Shown piece by piece: positions 34,681 to 46,749 of a stretch of DNA of 64,000 nucleotides. The notes under the pieces are model-generated. The model did no database searches. It was not told the origin of the DNA and was given only the letters and a program-made list of their open reading frames with translations. Source of the stretch: Adenophora triphylla var. japonica (taxonomy: Eukaryota > Streptophyta > Magnoliopsida > Asterales > Campanulaceae); NCBI GenBank assembly GCA_022495995.1, contig JAFEMH010007486.1, positions 1 to 64,000 on the forward strand, written 5' to 3'. Within the stretch, counting starts at the first letter, position 1, and the number at the start of each line of letters is the position of its first letter. The translations under genes and the position numbers were made by a program.

Positions 34681-35779
34681 TTGTTCCCCAAATCAATGTC
34701 TAGAATGCCATTAGTTCTTAATGTGAGAGAAACGAAATGGATCTCATTGATATGAGATCACTAGAGCATGCTTGAGTTGAGGGGGTTAAATGAAAAGAAT
34801 GTATTTATCAATAATTTGATGACAGACAGATTCAATACACAAATGCATGGTCTTTTCATGTTAACCTTTTGGTTCCTACTTTGATGAGTGTAACTGATTT
34901 GCATCTTTATCGTTTCTTACTTGCCTCAACTTCAAATTTATTGTAAAAATATCAATACACAATCTCTCTCACACACTACGCGAAGATGTAAATTGGGTGT
35001 TTATTGTATGCGTGTATGTGTTTTTTCAGTAACTGGGTGGAATCCTTGGCCTTGAAGTAGAATTTGAGCAAAATTTTAAATATTTTTGAATTATACAAGT
35101 CCTATTGGAATTTCATGGAATTTATGTCCCCATACATTTTTCCTTGGAGTTTGGATCCTGAGGGTGGATTTTCTATTGAGTACTGTTTTGTAGAGTGCTT
35201 TGTTAAGCTATGATAAAGATTCAAGATTTCTTACTGTATTTTGTTTTCGTATGATCTGTGTTTTAGTTTACCAAGTGACTTAGGTTTGTTCCATGTGTGC
35301 ATAGCAAATCGATTTGTCATTTAGAGTTTACCAAGTTACTGATGCTAATGTCAACGTCAGTGATGATTCTGACGCTTCGTATGATTTCTTGATGAGTATC
35401 TGTTAATTCTGTTGGGGTTCTGTTAATGCTGTGGCTAATAGTAGTAAAAGTTGTTTGACAAACAAATGATGCTGAAATACAAGTTGAGGTAAATGGGGAT
35501 GATGTGCTGTCTGGTGGACAGTGATTGCATTGTGGTAGATTGTGAGGTGTTTGTGGTGTAACATTTTATTTTGATTTTTTCAATGTTTATTGGAGTTCCT
35601 TGGATTGTAATTTGATTAAGAATAGGGAATACAAGAGGAGAAATGATTAATATACTGTAACGTATTGATAGGGTGTTTCGCAAGTGTATGCAAACACATG
35701 ATTATCATATTCTTATTAAATCTAAAAGGAATTGTGTACCAAGATTATTGGTTAATGTTTCTCTTATGACAGTGTTGAA

Positions 35780-35881
35780 ATGGCGACGCTTAGAAATCTG
35801 AAAATCGAGACTTCCACTAGCAAACGCATTGTAAAGGAGCTGCATACCTATGAGAAGCAAAGGAGAGGGAATGCAAAGACG
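35780..35881 (+). pseudogene. TFCA: Tubulin-folding cofactor A, first coding exon fragment
   Basis: After an acceptor-like GACAG, the ATG at 35780 gives MATLRNLKIETSTSKRIVKE, LHTYEK and a divergent end, 34 codons in all up to a GT donor at 35882. The N-terminus is that of plant tubulin-folding cofactor A (KIESEL in Arabidopsis), a small cytosolic chaperone that receives beta-tubulin. The EKEVEREAAKT segment of the family is altered here by small indels. The rest of the roughly 110-residue protein (the MKEKGADPYDLKQQE part and beyond) was not found up to 39640. It is therefore a lone captured exon. Confidence 0.75.
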
Positions 35882-35907
35882 GTGATAAATTCAAATTTCT
35901 TGTATTA

Positions 35908-36675
35908 TTGTATTATACCTATTTATTTAAAGATGGTAATGCTATCATAGTACTCTGAAGTTTTTCGCTTAATTGTAATTCAATACCACTTTTCTTCAAG
36001 TCTGCTTCATAATAGGTTTCGTAGCTTAGAGACACAGAGTTAGCCATCATTGAATTGCAGCACGCGTCATCACATGAGATCATGTTACTAAGTGGAACAA
36101 TATGGAAGTGGGATATAGTGGAAAAATATGGAAGAGGGAGTATTAGAAGTTTTCTCATTTAAAGTATGCCTAAGTGCTCGAAACTGAAGGAGGCCACTCA
36201 GAAAATTAGATACTCTTTCCTAAGACTTGCTTTCTTCATGGATCATTTGGAACATGTGAGGCCTACATTCATAATGATACATTGATTTTACACAGTTGTT
36301 GAAAGTTCCTAAAATATGGAAGAGGGAGTATTAGAAGTTTTCTCATTTAAAGTATGCCCAAAGTGCTTGAAACTGAAGGAGGCCACTCTATAAAATTATA
36401 TACTCTTTCCCGGTACTTGGGTGATGTATCCAAGAGCAACCCCCATGATCTCTATACAACTAATGCCATTACAAGGATTATCGTGTAAATTCACTTTACT
36501 ATATTGTATAATACCTATTTATGTAAAGACATAATACTATAATGATACTCACGAAGTTCTCCATTTGTAATGCAATTCTGCTTTTCTTCAAGTCTGCTTC
36601 ATAATAGATTTCATAGCTTAGAGACTTTGAGTTCTATCCCTAATGGAAAATATGGAAGTGGGATATAGTGGTTAT
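35908..36675. repeat. Interleaved internal duplications inside the Helitron
   Basis: Two blocks occur twice each. A block of about 95 bp (ATGGAAGAGGGAGTATTAGA...) is at 36129-36225 and 36314-36412. A longer, more diverged block (from TACCTATTTAT through CTTCAAGTCTGCTTCATAAT to GGAAGTGGGATATAGTGG) is at 35908-36120 and 36509-36670. No gene is visible. From 36676 to 38100 the DNA is AT-rich, without genes; a 21-bp direct repeat (AGATTTTCCAAGATTCACAT plus T) lies near 37659-37700. Confidence 0.7.
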
Positions 36676-39009
36676 TCTTTATCTTGATTTTCAGTTTCAA
36701 TTTTCTTTAAAGTTTTAATGTTCTTTACAGTCTCTAATGAAATGCTCATTTTTAATATTTAGGTAATTTTATTATATGATTAGATAAATGTCAATAAAGC
36801 AGGATGACATTGCTTTTAATCCTTGAAATTGATTTCTCAAAAGTGATTATAGCAAAGAGCAATCAAAATTTTCATTACAAATTTAGTTGGCATTGATTGA
36901 TAGATGAACATTCTTTCTGCGTTTCACTCGAAAAGGTATAAAATAAGTTTTACATGAAAAGTAAGGTATGAGAGAGAATGTGATTTAGTAAATAGTAAGC
37001 GAATAATTATTATGATTATTACAAGTAGGTCTCATTAATAAATAAGTATTAAAAAGTTTTATACTCACAATATTTACTTCGCTATATATTTTATGTTTTT
37101 TAATCAGTGGTGTTAGTTATCTTTTTCTCACTTAATGGTCTTAAACTATTTTTTGAGATGGGTAAATAATTTAAAAAGAGCGGAACCGTGTGCGAGAAAA
37201 AAATGTGAGGGAGAAATAAAAGGGAAAGGAGGTTAGGGGAACATTTTTTAAGGCTTAATTTTTGGTTAATTGTTATTGAATCTTTAAATTTTATTTTTAT
37301 GAATGTTAACTAAAATGAACATCAAAAATTTAAATTATTGAAAGTCTAAATGAGGTGAAAGAAAAGGATGTTCTATGTGACTAGAGGGATAAGGGAAGAA
37401 GTTGGGATATTTTCGGAATGGGCGAATTTTGTGAAGCGAATCGAGAAAGATGGGAATTTTTTAGAGACTGTTTCCTTTTTGGAAGGAGATAAGTATTTTT
37501 ATTAATAATATTTAACTAAAATGGTGTTTAAACTCGATTTGAGTGGATTTGATATTTACCACTTAATATTGTGATACGATATTTAACACCTTACTATTAT
37601 GGGGTCCTTTTATTTTGATACAAGTTGTGACATAGCAATTGTGACTTTACCTAGATTTTCCAAGATTCACATTAGATTTTCCAAGATTCACATTAGGATA
37701 GTTATATGAAAGAGGGTGAGGTAAGGAGGGCTAAGGGAAAAGAGAAAAGTGGGTGGGGTTGGGATATGTAATTTGGTTAGTTAAATTGAAATCCTATTTT
37801 CTTATAATTTTCTTTTGGTTATAATAATAAAGTTGTATTTTGTCAATCTTATTTTGGCTATATTGTGGAAGGCGATTTTACTTTCTATTTTTGTTTTTCT
37901 CAGAACAAATACCTAAGAGACAAATTTATTATGGAAATGTTCAATTGAATAACGAGAACTATTATTTATGTAAGGGATCATCAATATTGTTGTTCTTGCA
38001 ATCAAATGAAAATTTTTGATAGATTTGCCTTTGTTATTTGATAATTTACAGTGTGATGATAGATACTAGACTTACTACATTTTGAGGGTCCTGATCTCAA
38101 ATACACTATATTTATGTCGTACTGTTACCATGCCATTGGCACGGGTAGAAAGTACTAGATTTCTACGTAATTTATAATTTATGATTGTTTGTCTTCGAAT
38201 AATTGAAGCATGTTTTTAGTTTCAGTGCCTCTTTTGAGAATGTCCTTTGTCATTTTCGTTTATTTTCCAAATTTTTAAACTGTCATAGATTTCTACGTAA
38301 AGGGTAACCAAGGATGTAAGGCATAATTGATATACATTGATAGTCAGACATAAGACAACTCACGGAGAAGCTGATTTATTCTACTTATCATTTTTTCACT
38401 GCTTATCTTTTTGTACTGACCCGTGCCATTGGCACGAGCTTTTGAGTACTAGTTAATACACAATATTGATTAACATAAAATGTATGTAGAGTTTAATATC
38501 CGAACCATCAATCCCATTTGTAAGTGGTTGAGAAGAGTTGTGAAATTATTAGTGAAAAAAAATTAAGAATTGACGGTTGTTAAAAATCTATTAATATGTA
38601 AATTTATATAAATAAATAAATATTTCTATAATTATAGAAATAAATATGTTAATATAGTTTTAATAAATACATTGATTGCATTATTTAATAAGTTTAATGT
38701 GTACTCTTATTGCACACGTTAGAAAAATCGATTTAAATATAGGTCCATAATCAATTAGTTTATGTTGAGATATAATGTAGGAAAGATGTACAATAAATAA
38801 GGGTACTATTGATAATACTATCATTAAAATTAGTATTATAATTGTATCTCTTTCGTATAAAGGCAACAACTAATTTGAAAAACGAAGAGAATAGTAATTT
38901 CTTGCTTCGATGCCAATGTCTGGACTCACGAGCGGTTACCAACTTCTTTTATGGAATTTCTACTCCAAGCTGTAAAAATACACCTTTCGATCATCAATAC
39001 TAATTTTTA

Positions 39010-39302
39010 TTCCCTTCGTCCCGCTCGAAAGGGCACAAATTTTCTTTTTGGATGTCCCATTTGATTTGAAAGGGCACAAACCAAAAATGGAAAGTTTTTT
39101 ATTACTTCTTTATTTGTGGGACCCATTTGTCATATTCTCACAATAAATATCCACTAACTATTATCTATCCCACTTTCTCTTTCCTACATCACCTTTCACT
39201 CACAACATTTATTCAACTATACACTTTTTCTCTTTCTTACATCACTTTTCTTAATTCTCGTGCAAGACACAAATTATGCCCTTTCATACGGGACGAAGGG
39301 AG
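39010..39302. mobile_element. Stowaway-type MITE (293 bp)
   Basis: The inverted ends TTCCCTTCGTCCCGCTCGAA and GGGACGAAGGGA are flanked by TA. The inner part of the inverted repeat (GAAAGGGCAC/TGCCCTTTC) is specific to this copy, while the core (CTTTCACTCACAACATTTAT) is shared with other MITEs here. Bases 38453-39009 before it hold no gene. Confidence 0.85.
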
Positions 39303-39392
39303 TATGTCTTATTTTTTTTATTTCAAAACATAATTTTATTTTCAAAATTATTATGTTAAATTATCGGGCTTTCGAAATTGTCTAACCAAGAA

Positions 39393-39394
39393 AG

Positions 39395-39441
<47 letters not shown>
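39393..39441. repeat. GA microsatellite
   Basis: About 24 uninterrupted GA units lie in the short stretch between the MITE at 39010 and the gypsy element G2. Confidence 0.95.
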
Positions 39442-39445
<4 letters not shown>

Positions 39446-39641
39446 AGAGGTAATCAAGGAAGAAGAAGGAGGTGTAATGAAGTAATATTTTTGTACCCAA
39501 CTAAATTACGGTAAATATGTCGTTTTAGGTTTTCCAATTTATCTCAACAATGAAATCTGTAACATTTCATCAATTATATTTATTGTGTAAGATAATGTAC
39601 TATAAAAGAGAAACAATTAATAAAAATGTATTTAATATTTT

Positions 39642-40598
39642 TGATCGCGCAGGAAAGCGTGCCAAGCTCAGTTCTTGTGTCCAGCAAACGATTGAGCTAG
39701 CTCCGGATCTGCACAGCACAAGAAATAAAGGGTGAAACTACGCCGGGGGTCTTCCGGCAAGCCCCTCCGGCGTGAGAGTAAGATTATGGTCTGGAAATAT
39801 GGTGTAAAATATTGCAGAGTGCGTGAGTATGGAAATATGCAGAAAAGCATTACCTTGTTCCACGTTATTACTCTCTTATTTATAGTAGGAAAGGTGGTAT
39901 TAGGGTTTTTACCAGAACCGTTGGATTGGATTGATACCAGCCGTAGGATCAGCTCCATCTCCTAGGTGTACACGTGTCACGCCGGCATTGGTCCGTCTAT
40001 GTAAGGACACTGCAACACCTGACATCTGATAAGTAGTTTGCCTTATAAGGGAAAGTCAAACTCTGTACCTTTTGTAGTTATTACTGAATGCATGATTGCG
40101 CATATAACGAGGCACTGCAGCAGGTCTGTCATTATCCCAAATTAGCTAATTAACTAAGCTTGTTGAGGAAGCTTGATAGAGGAGACGACCTGGAGCTGTA
40201 CGCCCAGTTGGGTCGTCTCCTCGAGTTATGACTCGCCGAGAGAGAGAGAGTTGGCCGTTCAATGACGGCGAGTCGTTCAATGACGACGAGCCGTTCAATG
40301 ACGACGCTTACTCTTCTTGGATGAGTGCCAGTTGGGGTCGAAGGAAGATTCGTCCCGCCAAGGACGGCCACCAATTGGTGTGACGACGGGCCGGGAGTTT
40401 GCCTCCCTATTAATGATCCGATGGCTCGCCGCTTGGATGGCCTGGTCGCCAGCCGGCGACGACGGCCAACCAGTTGTTGGGACGGGCCACGGCCCCAAGG
40501 CCTTGATCTCGATTCTTTGTAGTCAGTCTCGCGGGCCTATCAGGGCCCCCGGCTCGTAGTAAACGTTGGGCTCGGCCCGTCACGCATTATTCCGTTCA
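39642..40598 (-). repeat. G2 3' LTR (957 bp)
   Basis: The LTR starts TGATCGCGCAGG and ends TTCCGTTCA. The TATA box on the minus strand lies in the complement of CTCTTATTTATAG (39872-39885). U3 contains a hairpin with a perfect 10-bp stem (GGAGACGACC / GGTCGTCTCC, 40183-40222) and three copies of TTCAATGACGRCGA (40258-40305). Confidence 0.92.
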
Positions 40599-40851
40599 GC
40601 CGCCCCCAACTCATGGTCGTCTCGACGAGCCGGAGTTGTTATTTTCCCTCCAGAGCAACCCGTACGACCGTCAATTTGAATTTTGAATTGTGGTGACGTC
40701 AGCATGGGTGACGTGGGCGGCTGAGATCTCTTCTTCAATTGCCACGTGTCCTCTGATGGGACAAGTGCCTCGGAAGTTGTAGAGGGTATTTAATGCCCCT
40801 ACTCATCGCGCCGTTTGGTTTCCCCAGAATGAACCGTTCATATTCCCCCAA

Positions 40852-43800
40852 TATAAAAACCTTCTTTTTCCTCATTTCAAACTTTCCAAACTTCGATCAC
40901 CGAGAGCAACACAAGAGAGGCGATTTCCGACCACCGTGTACACATTTTCCGCGATATTGCAAAGTTGTCCCGGCTTCACCACCGTTAGATAATCCGGCAC
41001 TGATTAGGAGTTTCTTCGATCTACCACCGACGAACTCATCGGAAAAACCATCCTCAAGCCCAAAATGTAATTTCTTCATCTCTGTTCTTCATTTTCTCGG
41101 GTTTTTTCATTGGGTTTCAGAGGTTAATCAAATGGGACCAAGGACCATCGCCTGAGAGAGGTGTCAAGTTTGGCTTTGGGTTGAATAAAAGGGTTTATAA
41201 GCGTGCTAAGGGGATTTGGAGGGAAATTCCCTTGTTTGAGTGTTCTTCAATCCCGGGGAAGTTTAACTTCGAGGACGAGCCCTCGGGTTCCTGCAGGGAG
41301 AAATCCTAGGGATTTTTGAGGACTATGACCCAACGGTAACTCCTTTCGTGTCAATGAACGACTTGCCCACCCACATCGTAACCCACTATTCCTTGTCCCG
41401 TCGTGATTCAATTAGTGGCCTCGTCAGTAGGGGAATCTAGGTCGCCACTAGGTAGTCGTCGCCACGAATGTTAGGACCGATTCCCCTCTTTACCCCCTTG
41501 TTTTGTAGAGATGGATCACGACGGCGTCCCGAATGCCCGGCCCTGTGGCCAACGAGCCGAGCACAAGTGCTGGGGGTGAACAGACTGGCCAAGGCTTACC
41601 ATACATTTGTACAAGTTGGATCGACGACGGTGAGTTTGAGGCGGAGCAAGAGGAAGACGGGCCGTGCCCAAAATTGAGCTCAGGAAACAGACGTCTGGAA
41701 AGCAAATGATCGACGCCCTACGAGGCTCGTTTAGGTTCAGCTTCGACCTACAAGTTGGAACATCTCGCCTGGCAGTAGCATGAGCCCCGTCGCCATTCCT
41801 TAGTGACCGCAAGGAGAAGGCGGGCTTCTTTTACAAAATGGGCTGAGCTCTGGCCTAAGATCGCTCTGCACTCCCTTCATCAACGAATTCCCTGGAGGAC
41901 TCCGCTTGTGTGCCCACGTGGAAGTCGCCCAACACCGTCGAATTTTATCCGGGTTTGCCATCGTATGCAGATTTCTTGGCTACGAGCCATGCAACAAAGT
42001 GTTCCGTCGATACTATAGGACGGTCCCGAATACCGCCAAAGTGGAAGACGACTGGCACAGTGTCCCTGTCAGAACGCACGGAATTTCTTCCCGGATATTC
42101 CGAGTAAGGTGTATGGATGGGAGAACCACTGATATTGGTGGAGAGCCGAGTAGGTGGCAGCTTTCCATTCCTGCAGGGCAACCACCCGCCAATGATAGGT
42201 ATATCTTCCAAGCTCCGTGGGCCGACGAGCCGAAGGGAAAGATTGACAACTTGTTAGACTGACGGGTCTCATACAAAGACATGTAGGCCTCACAATGGAG
42301 ATACATCCGGCCGGGCATGATGTCCAAGCCGTCTATGTGGCCTCGATCCTTAGTGCGCATTGATTTGATGCCCGCTATCCCGACCGGGCCGTCCACCAGA
42401 GTTTGTTTTTAAAGACAATCGTTTGAATTGTGCGACGGCACTGACCGGTCGTCTTGAAGAAAGTTGTGAAAATCTTGAGATGAATGGGGGTCGGGCTCCC
42501 GCTATCTTTTTAATTTTGCTCTTTGCTTCGTCTCGTCGTTAGTAAAGACTAATCTCTTTTTCCTCGTTGTTTTGCAGTACTTACCCAAGGGGACGTAGAT
42601 AGAATCGAAGCGAGGATCATGGACGGAGCCATCAGAGCTAGTGATCGGGGTACCAAGAAGAAGGAGAGGGCTGCCACACGCGCTATTCTCGATCGTCAAG
42701 AGAAGCAGACGACGAGGAACGAGCAACTTCCCAAGGACCCTTCTGGTGCTATCCCCATGATTGAAAGGGAGCCCGGCCAAGGATTGAACACCGGAGGCCG
42801 TCAAAGCCGCTGCTGATGCACCCGAGAGGGCAATTGCATGGAGATTGATCCTCCAAGTGCGGAGACTGCTGGGGCTCGTATGGCCGCTGCCGATGAGGCC
42901 GAGCGTATTGAAGTGGAGAGCACCGATTCAAACCCCGAGCTCCGCGAGTCCGACGCTCGTGCCTCCAAAAAGAGAAAAGTCATTTCGTCGACCCTCCCAC
43001 AAGGCTTCGGACCCATCTACTCCAAGGGCCGATGCTCCCACTGGCCGACGGTGGTCCCGTCCAAGGTCAAGGCCAAAGAGATGGCGGCCTCCATCGCTAA
43101 GGCCTCTCATATAATCGGGATCCCATATCTCGCAGAGGAACGGTAGGCGCTCTTGCTGGGACGGCTCTGACAAGGCGTGGACGGATGTTGAGCCGACCCG
43201 TAGGATGAAGGATGCCAACCTTACTCCCGAAACCTTTCATGCCCGTCTTGGGCTAATCCAAACCGAGGTACTTCTCATTAAAGATGTAATTTTTTCTCCG
43301 TCTCTTTATACTTCAGGCTAATACTTTAACCGTTGCAGCCTATCGTCGATGATGGACGCCATGACGGCGGGTTATGTGGAGTGTCTCGGACGCCGAGCTT
43401 CGAGGCAACGAACAGCAATGGCAAGGCCGTCGGCGATAAGGGGACGGCCGAGCAAAATCAAGGAGGCAGAGACCAATGCTGGGAGCTCACTCTCGCCTAC
43501 GAGCTGTTAATGAAAAGATAACCTTCTCAAGGAGATGGATGCCTCAAGGAAGGGAAGACCAAAGCTGAGGCCGACTCTAAGCTGCTCTCCGACGGTCTTC
43601 GCGTCTGTGAAAACCGGCTTCAGAAGGCGACGGCCCACATTGAAACGATGAAGGCAAACCGTGATGCTGAGTTGGCCCAGGCCAGGCGTGACGCCGTCGA
43701 CGACTTCAAGAAAAGCTCTGAGTGCCTTCAAATGGTCACCACTCATGCTAGTGGGTTCTTCAAAGACGGGGCTAAACATATGGCTAGGCGGCTTCTTCTG

Positions 43801-44090
43801 GACCCTGCAATAAAAGATCTTCTCTCCGTCCGGAAGTTAGCCGACCTCTGCACCGAAGAGGCTCACGACGACGAAGCGCGCTCCGTCCATCCCTTTGTCC
43901 CCTATACTTCCAATGATTTTCTCATCATCAGGGAGGACGACGCCAAAGCTGGAAGAGACGAGTGGCCTATTCCTCCTGTCGTCCCGGGCAACTTTGACGC
44001 ATATTACAAGTATTTCATCGAAGACGGCCCTGCATCCCGATGCGGCTTCATCAAACGCCGGCGGTGCAGATCCCCAGTGATTGATTTTTT
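40852..44090 (+). pseudogene. Antisense spliced gene of G2, degenerate
   Basis: A TATA box (ATATAAAAAC, 40851-40860) just inside the 3' LTR is followed by a leader and a possible short intron (41067-41120). Coding pieces follow on the plus strand. The piece 41500-42262 includes VEVAQHRRILSGFAIVCRFL, resembling the N-terminal domain described as a putative gypsy-type transposon domain in Tat antisense ORFs. The piece 42600-43267 includes a charged helical stretch and ends GLIQTE. An intron of 71 bp (43268-43338, phase 0) follows. The last part is a broken coiled coil and a C-terminal domain (43648-44090; AQARRDAVDDFKKSSECL). Stops and frameshifts are frequent. Intron position and flanking residues match G1 (GLALTE). 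Its function in the element's life is unknown. Confidence 0.65.
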
Positions 44091-44509
44091 CTTGAGATGT
44101 TTTGTAATGTTTTTAAACAATGCTTCATTTTATTTGGTGGTGGTTCCAAACATTGTCTCAAAACAATTTTTAATTTTCGTAATGTAGCTGGACCTGTTTC
44201 CTCGTTGTTTAGAGGGGGTCGTACAATGTTTGTTTTATGTTTAAGTTATTTAATGCCTTTGTTTTCTGTCTGTTAATCTGCGTTAACATAGATAGCATGT
44301 GATAACCTATTCGACGAGTAAGTTTGAGGACAAGTATGATTGGTCGTCGTTAGTGACGACTGTAATGCGGGTCGTCCTAATATGGTCGACCTTGCTCAAA
44401 CTTGTGTTTTCTCAACTTCTCAATGGCTCGTAGGAATAGTATGAAGGTCAATAGATTTTTGTTCGTAGACAAAGTTCTATAGACGAGTCATCTATACCGT
44501 TATAGCGAT

Positions 44510-44662
44510 CGACGAAGTCGGGCTACGTCTAACCTTTAGACTGGGGGAAAGTGGATGTATTCGACGAAGTCTGGGTTCGTCTAACCTTTATACTTGGTTA
44601 AAGTAGATGTATTCGATGAAGTCCGGCTTCATCTAACCTTTATACTTGGTTAAAGTGCTAGA
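44510..44662. repeat. Three tandem 52-bp repeats between the antisense gene and pol
   Basis: Units begin CGACGAAGTC at 44510, 44562 and 44614 (CGATGAAGTC) and share GTCTAACCTTTATACTTGGT. They sit where the sense and antisense transcripts of G2 should converge. The rest of 44188-44758 shows no gene. Confidence 0.85.
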
Positions 44663-44758
44663 GTTTGTGTAGTAGAAAATCAACAAAGCGACGATCTTTC
44701 ATAAATAACTTTATAGTAAACAACGAGCTACGGATTTATAGGTATCCCTTACAATTTC

Positions 44759-46383
44759 TCAAAAACTCCAAATTTTCACAAAATTACATAAGGAAACACA
44801 AGGTAGGCGCCTTATGGAGCTAGATGTCGTCGACGACCTCAAAAGTAGTATTTTATTAGGTGGTCGTGCCATGGATGCTTCGAGACTTTCACTGCTCGGC
44901 TTTGCAAGGCGATAGGTTCCCTCTCCGACCACACTTCGTGACAATGTATGGTCCTTCCCAATTGGGGGAGAGTTTGTTTTGACGGGCTTGAGTCCCGTTG
45001 CTTCAATCTTTCTTAGTACATGGTCACCGACCTTAAAGAACCTTCTCTTCACCTTCTTGTCGTGATAAGCCTTCGTTTTCTTCTTGTAGTTCTCCATCCT
45101 CAATCTGGGCATCCAATCTCCGTTCGTCTACGAGGTCCAGTCGACTTGTCGGCTGTGGATGTTCTTTTCTACCTCGTACAAAGCAACTCGGTCCGTCGGC
45201 ACTGGAGTTCGGGCGGGAGCCACGGCTTCGAGCCATAAGCCAAGGCAAACGGGGTTTCCCCGCAGCCCCTGGTGGAGCCACATGGCGACACCCTGCAGAG
45301 CCGAGGGTAGTCCGTCCAACCATCTCGTATCTCTTCCTTCCGCATTTTTGCACAAGGCGTATAAGACGAGCTTATTGGCTTTCGCCTTGCCCGTTGCCTC
45401 GGGGTAGCGACGGACGACTGAGTGTTTGACGCCCATCCCGTTCAATTCCTCGCTCAAATTTTCTTGAAAACCGTAGGCCGTCGTCTGAGACGATCACCCT
45501 TGGGATTCCGGCCGACACCATATTGAGTCATGAATGAAGCTAGTAGGCGTTGTTTTCCGTAATTTTGTTCAAGGCCTCGCCTCCACCCACTTTCAAAAGT
45601 AATCAACCGCTACGATCACATATTTGACTCCTCCTCGTCTGCCGGAAAAGGCCCGATCAAATCAACACCCCACATATCAAACGGCCAGCGGCCAAGACAG
45701 GGGTTTGCTGCGTAGTGCAGCTTGGGAAGGTCGGCGAAACGTCGGCAGGTGTCACATTTTTCACAAACCGTTTAGCGTCTTCACGAAGGCGGGGCCAAGA
45801 GTATCCCATGGTTATGATTTTATCGCCCAGCCTGTACGGCCTGTGGTGGCCTCCACATTCTCCTTGATGCACTTCGAACAAAGAATCGAACGACCTTGTC
45901 CTGATGAACGCACTTTAACAATGGCCGGGTAATGGATCGTCCGTAGAGCTCTCCTTCGACGACCGTAAATCCGGGCCGACTTCCTCTTTACTTGTCTTGC
46001 CGAGACCTCGTCCGTCGGGCAACTCCTCCCGTTCAATGAACGCCTTTAGTTCGTCGATCCAACATTTTGGGCCGTCTCCTACGCAAAGGATCTTCACCCG
46101 TTCATAAGCCGGGCCGGTCCAAATAGGCCAAGCGATGGCCATGCTCGTCCTCGTGGAGTTGGTCCGTAGCTAGCTTTGAAAGTAGGTCGGCGTGCTCGTT
46201 GTTTTCTCGAGCGATTCTCCGAATGGCCCAAAACTCTAAACCTTGTATCAATTCTCCGACCAACAGGTGGTACTTCCGTAGGTGGAATCGACGACCCGAT
46301 AATCTCCTCTCACTGTTCACGATCAATTGAGAATCACAATAAGCCGCAATTTTTGTGGCTCCAAAACACTTTCGCATACTCAA
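44759..46383 (-). pseudogene. G2 RNase H and integrase remnants
   Basis: The RNase H piece (46383-46102) keeps CDSQLIVNSERRLSGRRF and ARENNEHADLLSKLATDQL. The zinc domain (45881-45657) keeps VHQGECGGHHRPYRLGDKI. Integrase core and C-terminal pieces (45457-44759) keep ATGKAKANKLVLYALCKNAE and KTKAYHDKKVKRRFFKVGDH. They are in different frames, so no protein can be made. The order matches Tat elements. Confidence 0.8.
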
Positions 46384-46749
46384 TGGCCGCTATGAGTGCC
46401 TCGTACTCGGCCCGGTTGTTTGATGCTTGAAACTTGAACCTCGTAACCTCTTCGAAAACTGTCCCGCTTTCTCGGCTCAACAAGAACGATCCTCGCTCCG
46501 CTCGTATTCTTGGTGGCCGACCCGTCGGAAAAGATTTTCCAACATCCTACGGCGTAACTAACTCCGTTTGTCGTTCAATGACCTCCTTCCCCTCGCTCGA
46601 TGGTTGCGACCTCCTTTGATCGTCGTCGATGGTGAATGATGTTTCAACCAGAAGTCCGCCAATGATTGAGCTTCGCAGGTCTTCCTCGTCCTATACTCTA
46701 TATCAAACTCGCCGCTCAATACTCCAGCTTGAGAAGACGACCAGAGCTT

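Larger units (their letters stand above)
33532..38452 (+). mobile_element. Probable non-autonomous Helitron carrying host gene fragments
   Basis: The 3' end has the Helitron signature. A hairpin, CGTGCC-ATT-GGCACG (38422-38436), is followed 16 bp later by CTAG (38449-38452) and a host T. The proposed 5' end is TCTATAATACAATAGAGG at 33532, preceded by A, as expected for insertion between A and T. No Rep/helicase frame is present, so it would depend on another element. Inside are fragments of unrelated genes, which is typical of gene-capturing Helitrons. The 3' end is well supported. The 5' end is less certain and could lie further left. Confidence 0.6.

Noticed and set aside
38681..38942. Minus-strand frames of about 60 codons rich in Ile and Leu
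   Set aside because: They lie in AT-rich intergenic DNA with no motif, no splice context and no homologue I recognise.
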